From: Isoetes taiwanensis
Lineage: Eukaryota; Streptophyta; Lycopodiopsida; Isoetales; Isoetaceae
Assembly (NCBI GenBank): GCA_021234155.1
Contig: JAJEKV010000106.1
Coordinates: forward strand, 943,002-1,007,001
Length of the DNA stretch: 64,000 nt
Reading direction: 5' to 3'
The position numbers were made by a program, and so were the translations under genes. This document shows, in pieces, positions 1 to 12,675 of the stretch (within the stretch, counting starts at the first letter, position 1; each line of letters starts with the position of its first letter). Under the pieces are notes generated by a model. The model was not told the DNA's origin. It searched no databases and saw only the letters and a list, made by a program, of their open reading frames with translations.

Positions 1-543
1 CTCATGACTTAAAAGAAAGGACTTCAGTTTATTTTAGACTTGTTCATTTCAAAGATGGTGTGCATTCAGTTGTATGTTCCGATCAAAGGAGGTATTTATG
101 GTTCTCTACTGTTTTTTCCTTTTATACTAGTGTTATTCTTTCAATTTCTTAGAAGATGACACGAAGTTTTGATTGCTTTTATGACATGTTTTTTTGGCAG
201 ATCGTCCTTGACATCAGCAAATGTCACTAAGACTTTATATGGAAGTTTCGTTAGTGCTACAAGAGGAAAGGGCCTTAGTATGAGAGTCCTTGTAAGTATT
301 ATGGAAGCATTAGTCCAAATTCCTTAATTTGAGATTAACTATCATTGATGAATGTAGGTTGACCATTCACTTGTGGAAACATTTGCACAAGGGGGCAAGG
401 CATGTATCACGTCTCGAGCTTATCCAAGCATTGCCGTCAAGAACAAAGCCAATCTTTTCTTATTCAATGATGGGAAATCAACCATCAAGGCTACAAATAT
501 TTCAGTGTGGCAACTAGGAAAGCTAACATTCAATTCTTTATAG
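1..543 (+). CDS. Acid (cell-wall type) invertase, 3' exons only
   Basis: These are the last three exons of a GH32 beta-fructofuranosidase, cut by the window edge. Exons are 3-91 (reading from HDLKERTSVYF to CSDQRR), 201-291 and 358-543, with GT/AG introns at 92-200 and 292-357. They encode the C-terminal beta-sandwich of plant acid invertases: CSDQRR, then RSSLTSANVTKTLYGSFV, then VDHSLVETFAQGGKACITSR, ending in TAG at 541-543. The two last exons have the same lengths (91 and 186 nt) and phases as those of the complete invertase at 54287-56898, which lies on the opposite strand. The reading frame is open, so the gene may be intact upstream. The catalytic part is outside the window, so the choice between cell-wall and vacuolar type rests only on similarity to the other copy. 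Confidence 0.9.
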
Positions 544-2920
544 TAGTAGGGTTTGGGTTACAGAGCCATGCCAACGCCATTTTAAGTTCAAGGTGGCTCT
601 ATTATGAAGTTACATGTAGCTCTTTCATATGGTTGAAAAAAGCCCTCCACAATTTTTTCATTATGCTAACTTAAGTTCCTTCCCTTAAGTTCCTTCCCTT
701 ATGTATTTTAGTTGTATACCTTAACGATGCTATGAAAGCAAGTAATCATAAATCATGCTATGAAAGCAAGTAATCATAAAAACAATGTAGGCATAAGCTA
801 GGTTTGTGCATCAAACATAGCACAACTGTTCAACAAAAAGTGTATCTCATTTCCATGTTTTATGCCATAAACATTAATCCATTATACTCTGTTTATTTCA
901 AGAAACAATTCATGCTTTCTCTATTTATTCACCATTTACCTGTCCTTGGCACAGTAGTATGGAATGCCAAAAGCCACATTGAACATAAAAGCTCTTCATA
1001 TTAAAGAAAATCCATACCTGAATAAGAGCATGAAACCCTGTCAAGCAGGTCGAAATCACCAGCACAAGGCAGAACCAGCATCTCTTATAGTTCGTTTTTG
1101 GAAAAACACGAATTTAAACTTGGACAAAAAACGGCCAAGAGCATCTTCTAGCATGAATCGATGCTTTTTGCAGATCATGTAGTCAAGTGGCTCTTCCTAT
1201 CAAGTATTAAATCGGCCACCAGTGGCATTTCCGCCATAGCCAGGAAACCTAGAAGTTTAAATGCCGAAATAAATGCCGAAATAAAACTTTAAAGAAAGCA
1301 TCTATGCCATTGTATTTTCGACACATCTTTGATAACAAATCCTCATTTCATAACAAATCCTCATTTCCGTTACATCAGAATAACAGGCCAGAGCCAGAGC
1401 GCGACCGCTCCAGGTCCTGCCCTAAATTGATTTCAGATTATCTGCCTTTTCTTCTTTCCAGATAACCTGTATTTTTATGACATTTTAGCTACAAAAAAAA
1501 TAGAGCAAGCACATCATTGGGCCTTGAAATTATTCACCTTATTAACCATTGTTAAATTAGGCTAACCATTGTTAAATTACATAACACAAGCCATCGTGTT
1601 TTTGTCCCATTCTAAATGTGGAACCATATAGCTCAAAATTAAATTTTGGAAATTATTCCGTATCATTCCAGTGTGTTGCCACCATTGCAACACCTACCAT
1701 AATCCCGAACATAGGATCGTGCACATTGTCAACATATGCAAGGTAGCATCTTGTTGACGCAAGCGGCCATTATTTAACAAGGGAACATCTTGTTGATGCA
1801 AAAAATATTTTTTGTGACCTTATGCAATACGCAGTGCCACTTAGCTCCTTAGCCAAAGCATAAAGCCTTAGTAAGACCATTACTTGTTATTCATGTTTTC
1901 TGCTTTTTTCCATCGAACATATTCTAGATAAATTATACACTGGTGTGTGAAAAATTTCAAGGTCCTAAGTTCCCTATTTAGGGTCTGGGTTTGGGATCGT
2001 CTGCAAGACAGCCCTCTGTGAGGACCCTTGGATCAAACAGACAAATACGCGTTGCAAGAGAGATAAGAACAAAAGGAACAAAACAAGGAACAAAGGAGAT
2101 TATATGCCAAGATAAGAATCCCTTGAATATCATAAAAAATACACTCGAGGTCTCGCGAGACGCAGAGACAAAAAACTGAAACAAGACAGTACTAAGTCTC
2201 ATCTAAAACTTCAAATCTACTCTACTCATATATATAGTACAATCAAGGGAGGTGCACATTTCATGACGTATATTTCATGACGTATATGATGCCTGCGTAA
2301 CTGGTAGGGGTGTTTTTTAATGGTTAAAAAAGTTGTATATGGCTCGAACATAAACAGAAGAGAGAGAAATATTCCGTAGCAAAACGTAAGGGGTAAGTTG
2401 GCGAGAGAAGAGCTTCTACTGTATACCTTGGCTGGAGAAGAGCTTCTGTCGTATATGAAGGCCCCTAGGGGGCTTGTTCAATAAAAAAAACGTAAGTAAT
2501 ATATAGTTGATTTCTTTATTTTTCTAGAATTTGCAAAGCTTTTTTTGGGGCTATGTTTTCTGATTTTTTTTCCTTCTTCCTCAAATGCAGGTCGGATGCT
2601 CTTGATCTTTGCGGATTTTGCAAATTCGTATCTATTACAAACACCCATCTTCATCTTCACGTAATTGAGACTCCAGGTTAGGCATTTTCCTCTATCATTC
2701 CACTCATGGGCTCATTCTTACTCCATCATTTTTGCAATTATTCAAGTTTTTGGACCTGAGAGCTTCCTGATTGCTATTTGGTTGAGTCTTTATGCTTTCC
2801 TTGAAGATGTATTTTTAGCATCAAAGGTCTTGCTAATTGCTCCTCATAGCTCCTTTATCCATTCTAACTAATGAAATATTGACTCAAAAATGTTGTGTAA
2901 TCATTTGATGTATAGCCAAG
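544..2920. other. No recognisable gene
   Basis: I see no convincing coding region here. The stretch holds several short head-to-tail duplications: a 14-bp pair at about 664-691, a 28-29-bp pair at 727-781, and pairs near 1253-1277, 1330-1365, 1540-1575 and 2255-2285. A 10-bp palindrome, TCTCGCGAGA, lies at 2151-2160. Confidence 0.5.
727..781. repeat. Tandem duplication, two ~28-bp units
   Basis: The phrase ATGCTATGAAAGCAAGTAAT followed by CATAAA occurs twice head to tail. It is one of many short duplications of this size in the window. Confidence 0.85.
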
Positions 2921-3391
2921 ATGGAGTGTGATCTGCATGCAATTATCATTCACCTAAACGACGGTAGTGGAAACTCTACAGAAGTTGGATTTGTAAGGGT
3001 AAAAGATACTGCTTCTTATGCAGACCTCAGATTTGAGATAGAAAATGATGAGTTGGAAGAACTCAACAGTTATGCTTTTGTTTTCCTTGATGAGCGGAAG
3101 TTACCTTTGTCATGAAAGCAAGAAGGAAGGCTTAAGGTCACGGATAATGAGGTTCTTGTAAGGCTCACAGATGACAGCAGAATTCAGCCTTTTAAAAAGC
3201 CACGTCTATTTGTTGAAGAGTTAGAAGAAGAAGTCAATCAACACGATGATGTGGTGGAGATTGCTTCAGATACTCAAAGTGGACAGTACAAGAGTTATAA
3301 GGACAAGAGTGAAGTATGACAATGGCAATGGGGAATCCTTGTGTGAGAGCAAAATGCAGTCTAAACTAGCTACAAGGGCTGAAATATGTAA

Positions 3392-4033
3392 GTGGAAAAA
3401 GGACTTTACATATTACAGAAAACAAAAATGAGAAATGCTGGCAGGCATGACTGCTTTGAGCTCATGTCTGCAGATGTAAATGGTCGGACAGTACATTATA
3501 TATGGTGTGTGGAGTGTGATGTACGTTATGGAAAAGGTGGTCGTGATACTATGTACAATTTCACAGCAAGACATTGTGACACTGACATGCATAAGGATAA
3601 TTATCGATCCCATCATATGGAGCAAGTAACAACAACGAATCTTGAAGTTAAGGAAGCAACAAATGATACTATTGAATGGAACAAGGCTATAGTGGAGCAA
3701 TGCATACTACAGAAAATCACTCCTTTTGTGGAGCAGTCCGGTGTCATTTTTGAGTTGTACAAGGACAATATAGCAGGCTACGTAGATTTGAGAATCATTT
3801 GCATTGCTTGTAACCTATGCAACAAGTCAATCTTGATGTTTCTGCCAGCAGGATCCGTGGTCATGAACATGAAGCAACACATTCAATCTTCTAGGCATGT
3901 TCAAAATGCTGCAGCAAAGGAGGCCAGAGACAAGAAAGTTGAGGAGCATAACAAGGGAGGAAAACCACAAAAGAATCAGCTTGATCCACGACAAACCAGC
4001 ATGTTAACATTCATCACCCGAGGTAATGCATAA
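3392..4033 (+). pseudogene. Zinc-finger block of copy 1
   Basis: This block is open for about 213 codons. It holds CVEC followed about 24-29 residues later by HCDTDMH, and CIAC followed by MKQHIQSSRH, giving two C-x2-C...H-x(4-5)-H patterns like BED or C2H2 fingers. A lysine-rich tail (KEARDKKVEEHNKGGKPQK) and the stretch LDPRQTSMLTF follow. BED-type fingers commonly precede plant transposase cores, which fits the block that follows, but the spacing does not match any finger family I can name. The stop at 4031-4033 lies next to a possible splice donor (GAGGTAATG), so this may be one exon of the larger gene. Confidence 0.5.
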
Positions 4034-4499
4034 TATTTATTTAGTTTTATGTGTTGCTATGTTTTAATATTTTGTATTTCGTCACATTATTGCATGTACA
4101 TAATATTTGTCTTTGATCACACTCCAGCAACATCGTCTGGAGTAAAAAAAAAGGAGGCTTTTGTCAAGCCACCAAGATAGTAAGTTGACATTGCTTGTAT
4201 CAATATACAAAATGGAGAATCAATAACAGTTGAGGGCACGTTTAGGCACGTCTCATGTAAAAGAATCAGCAATGATCGAGGACCATTCATGAACTACCAG
4301 TGTTCATATTGCTCATCGATACCAAAGGCAAGGGATTTTAGGATGAGAGTTTCTATATATATTAAGGGCTTGTTAAATGGTAAAAAACCGAGAGGCTTGA
4401 GAACAACACAGCCATGTATTAGGGTTGACTATATGACCAATAGAGAGATGCATAACTTAGCAAGGTATCAGATACCAAAATAGAAAGGTAAGAAGAGAA

Positions 4500-5793
4500 T
4501 TGATGTTTACGAAAATGAGACTTGTAGCATTGTCCGTGAAACGACGATCAATACGTGATAGCCTATCTGAATCTATAAGTCGAAAAGATGTTAAGAAGTT
4601 TTGTACAGATATTGTTGAGCCCCACCATCAAGATAAGTTTGACGGGAAACCTGCACTATGGAGCTTCTTTACTGACATTGCACATAACGTTGGAAGACCA
4701 GGGCAGGGAAAACGCTACAAGCAAACTACGAAACAACTCTTTGAAATAGTTAAGATTTGGGGAGGGCAAAAAATGCATAATTTTTTGTCCTTAAATTTAT
4801 CTAGCCCTAGTTTATCCACCACAATGCGTTCTGGCTGAGAGAATTTCACATACAGAGTTGGTATACGAGAAGATACCTTTATTCACTTAGCAAACACATA
4901 TGCAAAACACAAGAAGGATTTAGGCTTAGCGCTTGGACATGTGCCTATAACTGTTGTGGAGGATGAAACTGTCATAAAGAAAACTGTGCAGTGGATTGCA
5001 AGGGCTGATTGCTTAGTGGGATTTTGTGGCAAGTTACAGGATCATGCATGTGATGCTGCTTATCTAGTTTGTGTTGGATCAGGAGATAGTAGTTACCAAA
5101 ACATCATTCAAGCGTTTGTAGACAATATGATTGCACATTATGCACGAGTCCTAATTATTAACCCCTTGCATTTGCGATTACCAAAGCTTGTGTTGGTGGT
5201 CCAGCTTACATGTAACAAATTCGATTGCAAACTTGTAAGATCTCAATGGGAGGAGGTTCTTAAACTTTGGGATATGAATTTGCGACCAGTTTTAGGGCCC
5301 CTAATTGGACATAGTTCTGATGGGGATACACGTCGTAGAGCATGCATGCTACAAGATTATACGTCATTAAAAGGGCCCACTAATTGTTTTCGGGTAGATT
5401 GGAAAGGCTGGATTTTACATGCAAGTATTAGAAATGACGGCATTGTGTATGGTCTTCATGACCAAGACTTCATACACAATGGAAAGAAGTTGATCAATCC
5501 CCTCGATAACGCATCAAGAAGACTGTAACTAGGTAACGAGTTGGTGACACTAAATGATGTGTGGCATGTTTTGAAGTTATGCCATGGAGAACATGGATTG
5601 CAACTAGGAGATGTTGAAAGAAAAGATCGTCAAAACTGAAGGGCTGCACAAAGAATTGCGTCTAGAAGAGTTCAAACATGCTTAAGGAAACTGAGAAATG
5701 TTATAAACTCTCCACAGATCCGAACTTTAGGTATTGAGATCTACCTTTATGTGGTGTCATTATACATTGATATTTTCTTTGTCACCACACATG
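4500..5793 (+). pseudogene. Core block of copy 1 (DDE-like?)
   Basis: Two open pieces, 4500-4838 and 4941-5528, are separated by a frameshift and run on past two stops to about 5793. Seen directly: VVEDETVIKKTVQW, then LVGFCGKLQDHACD, then PLIGHSSDGDTRRRACML, then GLHDQDFIHNGKKLINPLD, then GEHGLQLGDVERKDRQN. An acidic DE pair, a Gly-Phe-x-Gly turn and a later SDGD are the arrangement expected around the first two acids of an RNase-H-fold transposase. That is inference only. The DQDFIHNGKKLINPLD motif is nearly identical in the copy at 52 kb, which shows it is the most constrained part of the protein. Confidence 0.5.
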
Positions 5794-6103
5794 AATTTAA
5801 GGTCACGAATCAGGGCTGCTTCGACGGTGTTTCTTCAGGTCTACTTATTTGCCTCTAGTTTCTTGTTTGTTCTCCCTTGTTATTCTACTGTAAGTCTTTG
5901 TCATTAGTTGGTCTCTTTTACCATTGCAGACTTTGGAGATTATGGATTATTGATCATGATTCCTATTCTTTAAAAAAAAACTTCATTTGAAACATTTATG
6001 GACATCCAAATGTCCTGCCATTTTGTTGTTCTATTAGTAAAATATTTTAGGGATTATTGTAAGGACTTAGTAGTTCCGCTACATTGTAGAGGTTCTGACA
6101 CCT

Positions 6104-7264
6104 GTGAGAACTTTTTTTCCAAAGTTGGTTATGGTAAGGAATGAGCGATCATATATTGGTGCAGATTTATTGGAGAGTGCAAGTGCCCTAAATAAGATAG
6201 CTGAATTTCAAGCTCTACCGGATCTATTATTTCCTGCTGCACACGCCAAACAGGAAAATATTTGGCATGTTCTAGAGCGCCAAGTAGACGAAGATGTTAA
6301 AGAAACATCTTGTGACTTATCTGCTTATAGTGAGGTCAGCACAGATGCAGATATAATAAGTGCATTAAAAGAAGGGTTCTTGCTTGCAAAAGGGGTATAT
6401 GCAGTCAAGTAGGTATATCGGGCAATGATGATAAAAGCTCAACCTGGTGGGATGCGCCATGGCAGTTGGAAGATTGCTTCCTTTCAGACTACCATAATGA
6501 ACTAGATTGCTGCCATATTGAGGATGAGTCAGATATTGTGGATGTTGAGAACGAACATGAAAGTACTCTTGTAGCAGGCGAAACATCTCGTAATAGCGAG
6601 CAGCTAGACAAGGAGCATGTTGACGAGGAACATGTTATAGAATCAGAGATTGTCTTTGATGAAATGCTAGATAAAGAGGAGTTAAGAAAAGGTATCAAAG
6701 TTGATAGAGCTGTGAATATTGACGATAAGAAAGTATACAAGGCAACCTTAGTTAGTTATCTTAATGGAAATCCTTGGCTTTCCAAGGACAGGTTAACTAA
6801 GGTGAAGGGTTATGCACATGGTAATGAATCCGACAAGAAAATTAATGCTGCGACATCTCTAGGAATTGGATCCGATTGTGCAGTTTATTTCGAAGTACAA
6901 AAGGATAAAAGTTTGAAGCGTAAGCAGCATACAACTTGCAGTGGGGAGAACCTGCTTGTGTGGTATTTGGGCAGGGTTTTAAGCATGAGAAGAAAGATGG
7001 GTAAAGGGTGGAGAGAAAGTAGAGAGCCCATTGACTTGAGCAATCGACTGTCTTATTGCGTAGAAGTGAATCTGACTTGGTATAATGAGCACACGAAAGG
7101 GAGTTCTACATGGTTCACTTATGACTTATCAGACCTTTAGCTAATATCTCTTGACTCTGTCATTTCACTTGCTTGCATAACATATAAGCCTGAAAGGAGT
7201 AAGTACTATTTAGATGATAATGACAGATGCCAATTTGATAAATTCTTGAATGAGCAAAGAAAAG
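6104..7264 (+). pseudogene. C-terminal acidic block of copy 1
   Basis: Two open stretches (6104-6412 and 6466-7140) continue in frame past a TAG at 7138-7140 up to a GTATGT donor at 7265. The middle is very acidic (residues such as DEEHVIESEIVFDEMLDKEEL). It is followed by a conserved-looking segment with VYKATLVSYLNGNPWLSKDRLTKV and a segment around EPIDLSNRLSYCVEVNLTWYN. After the stop the frame still reads LISLDSVISLACITYKPERSKYY, which looks like protein, so the TAG is probably a mutation. A further short exon may start after TTGCAG near 7344. Confidence 0.45.
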
Positions 7265-7400
7265 GTATGTATAAATCACTTTGAACTTGTTTTCAGAAAA
7301 TCTTGATGATCACCATTTAACTTGTGCCTTCATTTCATTGCAGATAACAAAGGGAAGGAAAAGATAACGTGAAGCTTTATTTGAAGCAAAATGCAGCGAT

Positions 7401-9128
7401 CACCATCGGTATTAGGCTTTTTCTTTAGCCTCCATTTTAAGCACTATGCTTACGTCCCTTCTATTTTTGTTTTACATCCAGAGGGAGAAATGGCAGCAAG
7501 ACCAAAAAGGACAGGATATTGGATGTCAATTTTAAGAGGTCTTACTTTTATCTTTTATTAATAGCTAAAACATGACCACGCAAAGCAAAGATGAATATAT
7601 AGTAGTAAATCATGCAGCAGATGTTTTATCTTACTTGTCATTGCATGACATATTTTTGGACAAGCCCAATCCTTTTCCATATAGCTAAAGTCTGAGACTT
7701 GAATGTATTAGCACTAATGATTTTGTAATATATATAAAGCGAATTTACTTAGATTATCTAGGCTTTGCATTTGTCTATGAGTTGTGTATGAGACTGTCTC
7801 TTGTAATGCTACATTAGTATTGTTAAAGAAAATGAGAAGGTTAAAATGAACATGGATGTGGGGGACGCATTCCTTAGCCTTTCGAACAAATTTTCTCATT
7901 TTTTGTTCCATTGAAACAAGAAAAGATGAAGCTGTCTCGAAGCAATTTGCTTGATGGGCTCACAAATAGTTCCCAGAAGCTTCATGCGCAAGTATAAATC
8001 TGTTTTTTCTCAGTCACATGATTGCATGAAGAGGAAGATGGGGATGAGCGAACAAATAAGTTGACAGCTTTAGTTACTTTTGTGGCAAAGAATAGGTAAG
8101 GTTTTTCCAGTATTCGATAAGTTATTATAGTCTATCCTTCCATGTCTACCTTAATTGATTTTTTACGTATCCTTGACAAGGTCTTATAGGTTTGCAACAA
8201 CAAATAACTCTGAAGATTTGGATAAGTTTGACATGGAGCACTGCAAATCATGTGATTTGGAAGTATTATTTGCATGAATATTGAATCTTTTCTTCAAGGG
8301 GAAGCCTATATACGACCAGGAAATAGAACTCTGAGGACAACATGCTGCACCAATGCAATCTGAGGAGGTAAATGAATATGGTTTGGATTTAAAGTCTGCT
8401 TGATACAGTGTTCAGGAGAGAAAAATAAAGACGAGCCAAAGCCTGCAGAGAAATTACATGCAAAACACTGTATACATTTTAAACATGATGTCTTCTGGTT
8501 ACAACTATTTATCTATTGTGGACTTGTTTCACCTTTAGTTTTAGGATGGATTATCTAAGACAGGATCTAATACATGGACAAAGTAAGTCTGGTTCTATTA
8601 GACTTGTCTTATTAATATATGATGGTGTATATGGTAAGCTCTTGATTGTTGAAGTACACATAAATCTGAAACGTTATAGCTGGATTTTGTATGGGGTCTT
8701 CTTATATGTTTTCTGGGTAGAGACAAATCCAGTTTGAAGAAATAAATGCTGCAGAAAACGGCTTATTTGTTGGATGATTTGATCATTTTGCTGTTGCTGA
8801 TGTATGAACAGAGTTTATTTCAAGGAATACATGGAGACTTGTGTACAAATTATCATGGCAGCTTAATTATGAATACTATGATAAAATATAAAAAGTTTTG
8901 TTGGAAAGTTACTTTTTGAGATTAGGATGCTAGGTGACACATAATAATGTCCAGATTTTAAGTGTTGAAAATGAAAAAAGGGAAAATGCAAAGATTATGA
9001 TGTAAGATGGCAAATGATTATTCTAAGATTGTTAAAAGTCTAAACATTAAGCGTGAAATGCTGAATATGCAGATTTATTACTTGTGTTTTTTCAAACCAT
9101 TGGCTAATGCTTGGCTATGTTTTGCCAG
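7401..9128. other. No recognisable gene
   Basis: AT-rich sequence with no protein I recognise. A short readable stretch at about 8030-8095 (DGDERTNKLTALVTFVAKNR, followed by a GT) could be a last exon of the gene ending near 7400, but nothing confirms it. Confidence 0.4.
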
Positions 9129-9330
9129 GATGTTAAGTGCCAGGTCTGCTTCAATATGTAAGTTTTAGTTAATCGTTAACTTAGTCTTCAATCCTTCTCT
9201 CTTGTTTATTGATCTGTTATGTGCGTGTGCAGTACCGCTATGTGTAGCCATTCACAAACCATGTTTGTGTGCAGCAACTGCCAAACTGTTTATGTACTCC
9301 AACAGCAGGACGGGCAGATTATGGTTATAT
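9129..9330 (+). pseudogene. RPS27: Ribosomal protein eS27 remnant
   Basis: Two exons of the small-subunit zinc-ribbon protein eS27 are visible. Exon 9129-9157 reads DVKCQVCFNI and has a GTAAGT donor. Exon 9233-9330 (acceptor GCAG) reads ITAMCSHSQTMFVCSNCQTV. The four zinc ligands are kept as CQVC and CSNC. After QTV the frame shifts, and LCTPTAGRADYG continues in another frame, matching the expected Gly-Gly-Arg-Ala region. The upstream exon for the lysine-rich N-terminus is missing. The intron lies where plant eS27 genes have one, so this is a decayed genomic copy rather than a retrocopy. Confidence 0.8.
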
Positions 9331-10725
9331 ATTTAACCTGGATATTTTGTCATATGAAATAAATACGTTTGAAATGAGAAATTTTGGAAAGTCCAAATGG
9401 ACTCATAGCATCGGGACTCCTTGCAGAACCAATTTGAGATTGGCTACAACCTAAGATGCATAGATAAGTTTGTTATGTTCAGAATTAACAGTGCATCCAG
9501 CTCCAAGGGAACGATTGCTTAAGGAGGAGATTCAGGAAGAGATTTCGGATGAATTTGTGATAGTTTTTTGCTATTGTAAACTGGTCAATGCATTTCGAAA
9601 ATGCATTGACTTAATTGCTACAGTGTTTTCTAAAATAAGCAATTTGGCTTAGAATCTTGTCCTAATTCATGAACTTGGTTGCATTTTAGTACCTTCCTAA
9701 GTGCTGAGATTATAAAGCTAGTTCTCAATTGAATAAACAAGTACCGTAGGTTAAAGATAATTGAATGTAAGAAAATAAGGGATTGATGAGCCCATGTTGA
9801 TTACATACACAATTTGCCCAAGCTCGACCAATTGTCCAACTGTGATGTTATGGACAACAGATAAGTTGAATTCAATCCCACTTAGATGTGATATATTTTT
9901 CTAGGGGAAGAATAATATATGAATCCCATAGATGTGATATAATCTTCTAGGAAGAATAATAAAGGGAATGGGTTCATCCCCCGCCATGTTTTTTGTTTGC
10001 GAAATCTAAGGGTTATTAGGCCAAGTTTTTAAGTGGTTGCTCACGACACTGTGGGGACTAGGCTAAGACCATGCAGATATTTGTGGGTTGAGCTTTTTTG
10101 GGTGTTCGGTCAATTTGAAGAGTGTCTAATAGTTGAAAGGGAGAGCTTATTATGTTTATAGGCAATGAGTTTAAAGAGGGATACATGGGAGTTGGTTGGC
10201 ATTCCACCCTTATATTCAATGTTGATCCGCCTTATAGATTGTTAATACAGGTGCCGTAGTATTGAAATACGATGTGTTTTGTATATTAAAACACAATGCA
10301 TCTAACATTAACAAATAGAGTCTCTATGCCACTGCTCTTGGAAGTTGAAATATTATACTAGGACGTCATTCTAAAAAATTCCTTGTAGTCCGCTAATAGA
10401 TTAGTGGACCTTTCAAACTTCTAGATAATATACTTCTTGTTGCATAATCAAGCTCAAATAATGCACACATTTAAAACAATGTGTCATTTGCATTGAAAAG
10501 CACCCTTCTTATGCGGTATCATATTTCTTGACTCACAACATACATCAGATGGAAATAAATGTATTCTAATGTACTGGTCATGACTCTAATCTGAGGAAAG
10601 TATGCGTGCAAAAATGCGATGAAATTAGCATGCCTTAAATATTTAGATTGATAAAATTGAACATACAGAAATTGTTGTATCTCTCATAAAAGTATAAGAC
10701 AAAGTTGTAGTGTAGTCAACACTAG
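9331..10725. other. No recognisable gene
   Basis: AT-rich sequence. A short open stretch near 9470-9652 gives no recognisable protein. Confidence 0.45.
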
Positions 10726-10750
10726 GAATAGAATAGAATAGAATAGAATA
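10726..10750. repeat. (GAATA)5 microsatellite
   Basis: Five perfect GAATA units. Its reverse complement (TATTC) is the same pentamer that ends the LINE at 46545, but the neighbouring sequence does not match that LINE. Confidence 0.95.
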
Positions 10751-10910
10751 GATCTGTGCATATTCAAAAGATCTAGAATAAGTCAAGGAATGCGAGGGGC
10801 AGGAAAGAACGAATTGAGGAGGTTATGTTAGGAGGCCCGTCACACGGAAGCCTTGTATAAACAAATTGAGTGCTAATTACGTAAACATGTAGGAACCTGG
10901 CTTCTTAGTT

Positions 10911-11072
10911 TGTGTATGGAAGGGGTACTTGTATGACGAGCATAAGGCATGTACTAATATGGAAATGTGTACGGAAGGGGTACTTGTATGACGAGCATAA
11001 GGCATGTACTAATATGGAAATGTGTACGGAAGGGATACTTGTATTACCAGCATAAGGTATGTATAAATATGG
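10911..11072. repeat. Tandem repeat, three 55-bp units
   Basis: Units start at 10911, 10966 and 11021 with TGTGTA(T/C)GGAAGGG and run through CATAAGG(C/T)ATGTA. The first two are almost identical; the third has diverged at its 3' half. Confidence 0.9.
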
Positions 11073-11187
11073 CAAGGGGTATACCTGTTATAGCTATATG
11101 AGGCCATATAGGAGGGGGTTTCCCCTATGAAAAGCTGTATACGGGGGTGTTTTTTGCTACCCCTTGCACGCACATGGCATATCCCCG

Positions 11188-11198
11188 CTATATATAAG
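11188..11198 (+). promoter_or_regulatory. Possible TATA box
   Basis: CTATATATAAG sits in a locally GC-rich context. No gene starts clearly downstream, so it could be a chance match or part of an unrecognised element. Confidence 0.2.
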
Positions 11199-11489
11199 TG
11201 CACCCCCCGGGAATACAATGGCCTTAGGCCCAAAATAGGAAACAGGCATCGCTCACCTACTCCTGGAATCTCTGCAATCATTAGGAGAATCTGATGGTTG
11301 AGGCCTGATTGCCATGATTCGTGCTAACTTGAGTCCACACTATCATGTCTACTCCATGGTGTCCCTGCACCTCTTCTTCTGTGGGTGGTCTTCTGCATGG
11401 GTGTGGCCGTGGACATGGGTCCTGACTTGGGCGTGGACTTTGCTCCTGATGTCCCTGCTGCTCCCTTGTCTTTGGGATCCTTGACACTT

Positions 11490-11851
<362 letters not shown>

Positions 11852-11853
<2 letters not shown>

Positions 11854-12006
11854 CAAGGTGCTGCGCACGGAGGGTTGCCCTCTGGTGGCCCGAGAGTGTG
11901 TTTTCGTGTTTCTTGTTGTCGTTTTGTTTTCATGGTTCTTGTTGGGTTGTTTTGAACATGGTGTTTTATTTTGTTTTCTTTTGTTTATGAATTGTACATG
12001 GACCAA
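11852..12006 (+). repeat. Dispersed repeat, copy A
   Basis: ACAAGGTGCTGCGCA, GGAGGGTTGCCC and TTTGTTTATGAATTG followed by ACATGGACCAAG are also found, inverted, at 38984-39072. The poly-purine tract abuts its 5' side, which suggests that it grew from an A-rich end of this repeat. Confidence 0.75.
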
Positions 12007-12429
12007 GAAGAGGCTTGCGAAGCTCAGTGCCTAGACCAATTGGGATTGATATAATCATGTTCTTTGTCCAAAACACATTAGCCATTCATGAAGAATGCTT
12101 TGTGTAGTTATAAAATTGTACAAGGCCTGTATAAATACATGATTTCATTTTCTTAGTGAATGCATACAAATATTAAGAACAGAATACCCAATGGTAAAAA
12201 AGGACCAATTCGTACTTTGCTAATATAACAATCCCATTTCGAATATGCGTTAAGTGCTTTGCTAATGTAGTAACCCATTTCTAATATACATGTTTAAGTT
12301 GGTTGGTGTCAGTTAACTTTGGGTACAAACCATCAGGAAATTTAACAACATGCTGAAAGCATTTAACATTTTAATGGAAAAGCAAATGCCATTGTTACAA
12401 TATTTTGTAGCCTATACAACAAGAAGTAG

Positions 12430-12675
12430 GGACTTGTGTCAATCGTCTGCATCAACCCAGACTACAAGCCCAGAACATCTTATTGAATTGTATCTCACTT
12501 TAGAGCCTTTGATTGCGTTTTCAGCTTTATGTTTTGGCTTCAGTACTTTACATGGATAGTTGATCATGCCTTTGCAGATCAAGAAAACCACAATCGCATA
12601 TATTGCTTCGTCTCTCGTATAACCATGCCCTTCAACCTTCAAGGCTTTCAGCTTTGTAAATGACAGCTGTTGCAA
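12430..12675 (-). pseudogene. UBA-like exon remnant
   Basis: On the minus strand, KVEGHGYTRDEAIYAI is followed downstream by VVWVDADD and a stop. The pattern of a short helix, Gly-Tyr turn and DEAIYAI helix resembles one UBA domain, and the DADD end matches the ends of the UBA-like exons at 16870-18080 on the same strand. I infer a common origin; the match is short and the gene is unidentified. Confidence 0.3.

Larger units (their letters stand above)
2921..7400 (+). pseudogene. Decayed zinc-finger / transposase-like gene, copy 1
   Basis: Five open blocks on the same strand read as one multi-exon protein. An acidic N-terminal block (2921-3317) starts MECDLHAIIIHLNDGSG. Two C-x2-C...H zinc-binding-like motifs follow (3392-4033), then a core with DET, HSSDGDTRRR and the motif DQDFIHNGKKLINPLD (about 4500-5800), and an acidic linker and C-terminal block (6104-7264). 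The spacing of acidic residues in the core recalls DDE transposases, but I could not identify the family. The copy is broken. There is an in-frame TGA at 3112-3114, a TAA just before 5528 where the second copy reads TAC, a TGA at about 5636 inside DRQN, a TAG at 7138 and a frameshift near 4840. A related fragment lies at 52128-52900, so this is a multicopy family, perhaps a mobile element. No terminal inverted repeats were found. Confidence 0.55.

Noticed and set aside
2151-2160. TCTCGCGAGA as a promoter element
   Set aside because: A single 10-bp palindrome with no gene start nearby.
10726-10750. (GAATA)5 as the tail of an inverted copy of the 44-46 kb LINE
   Set aside because: The flanking sequence shows no match to that LINE's 3' UTR.
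10911-11072. CRISPR-like array
   Set aside because: The 55-bp units are head to tail without unique spacers, and the DNA is plant nuclear.
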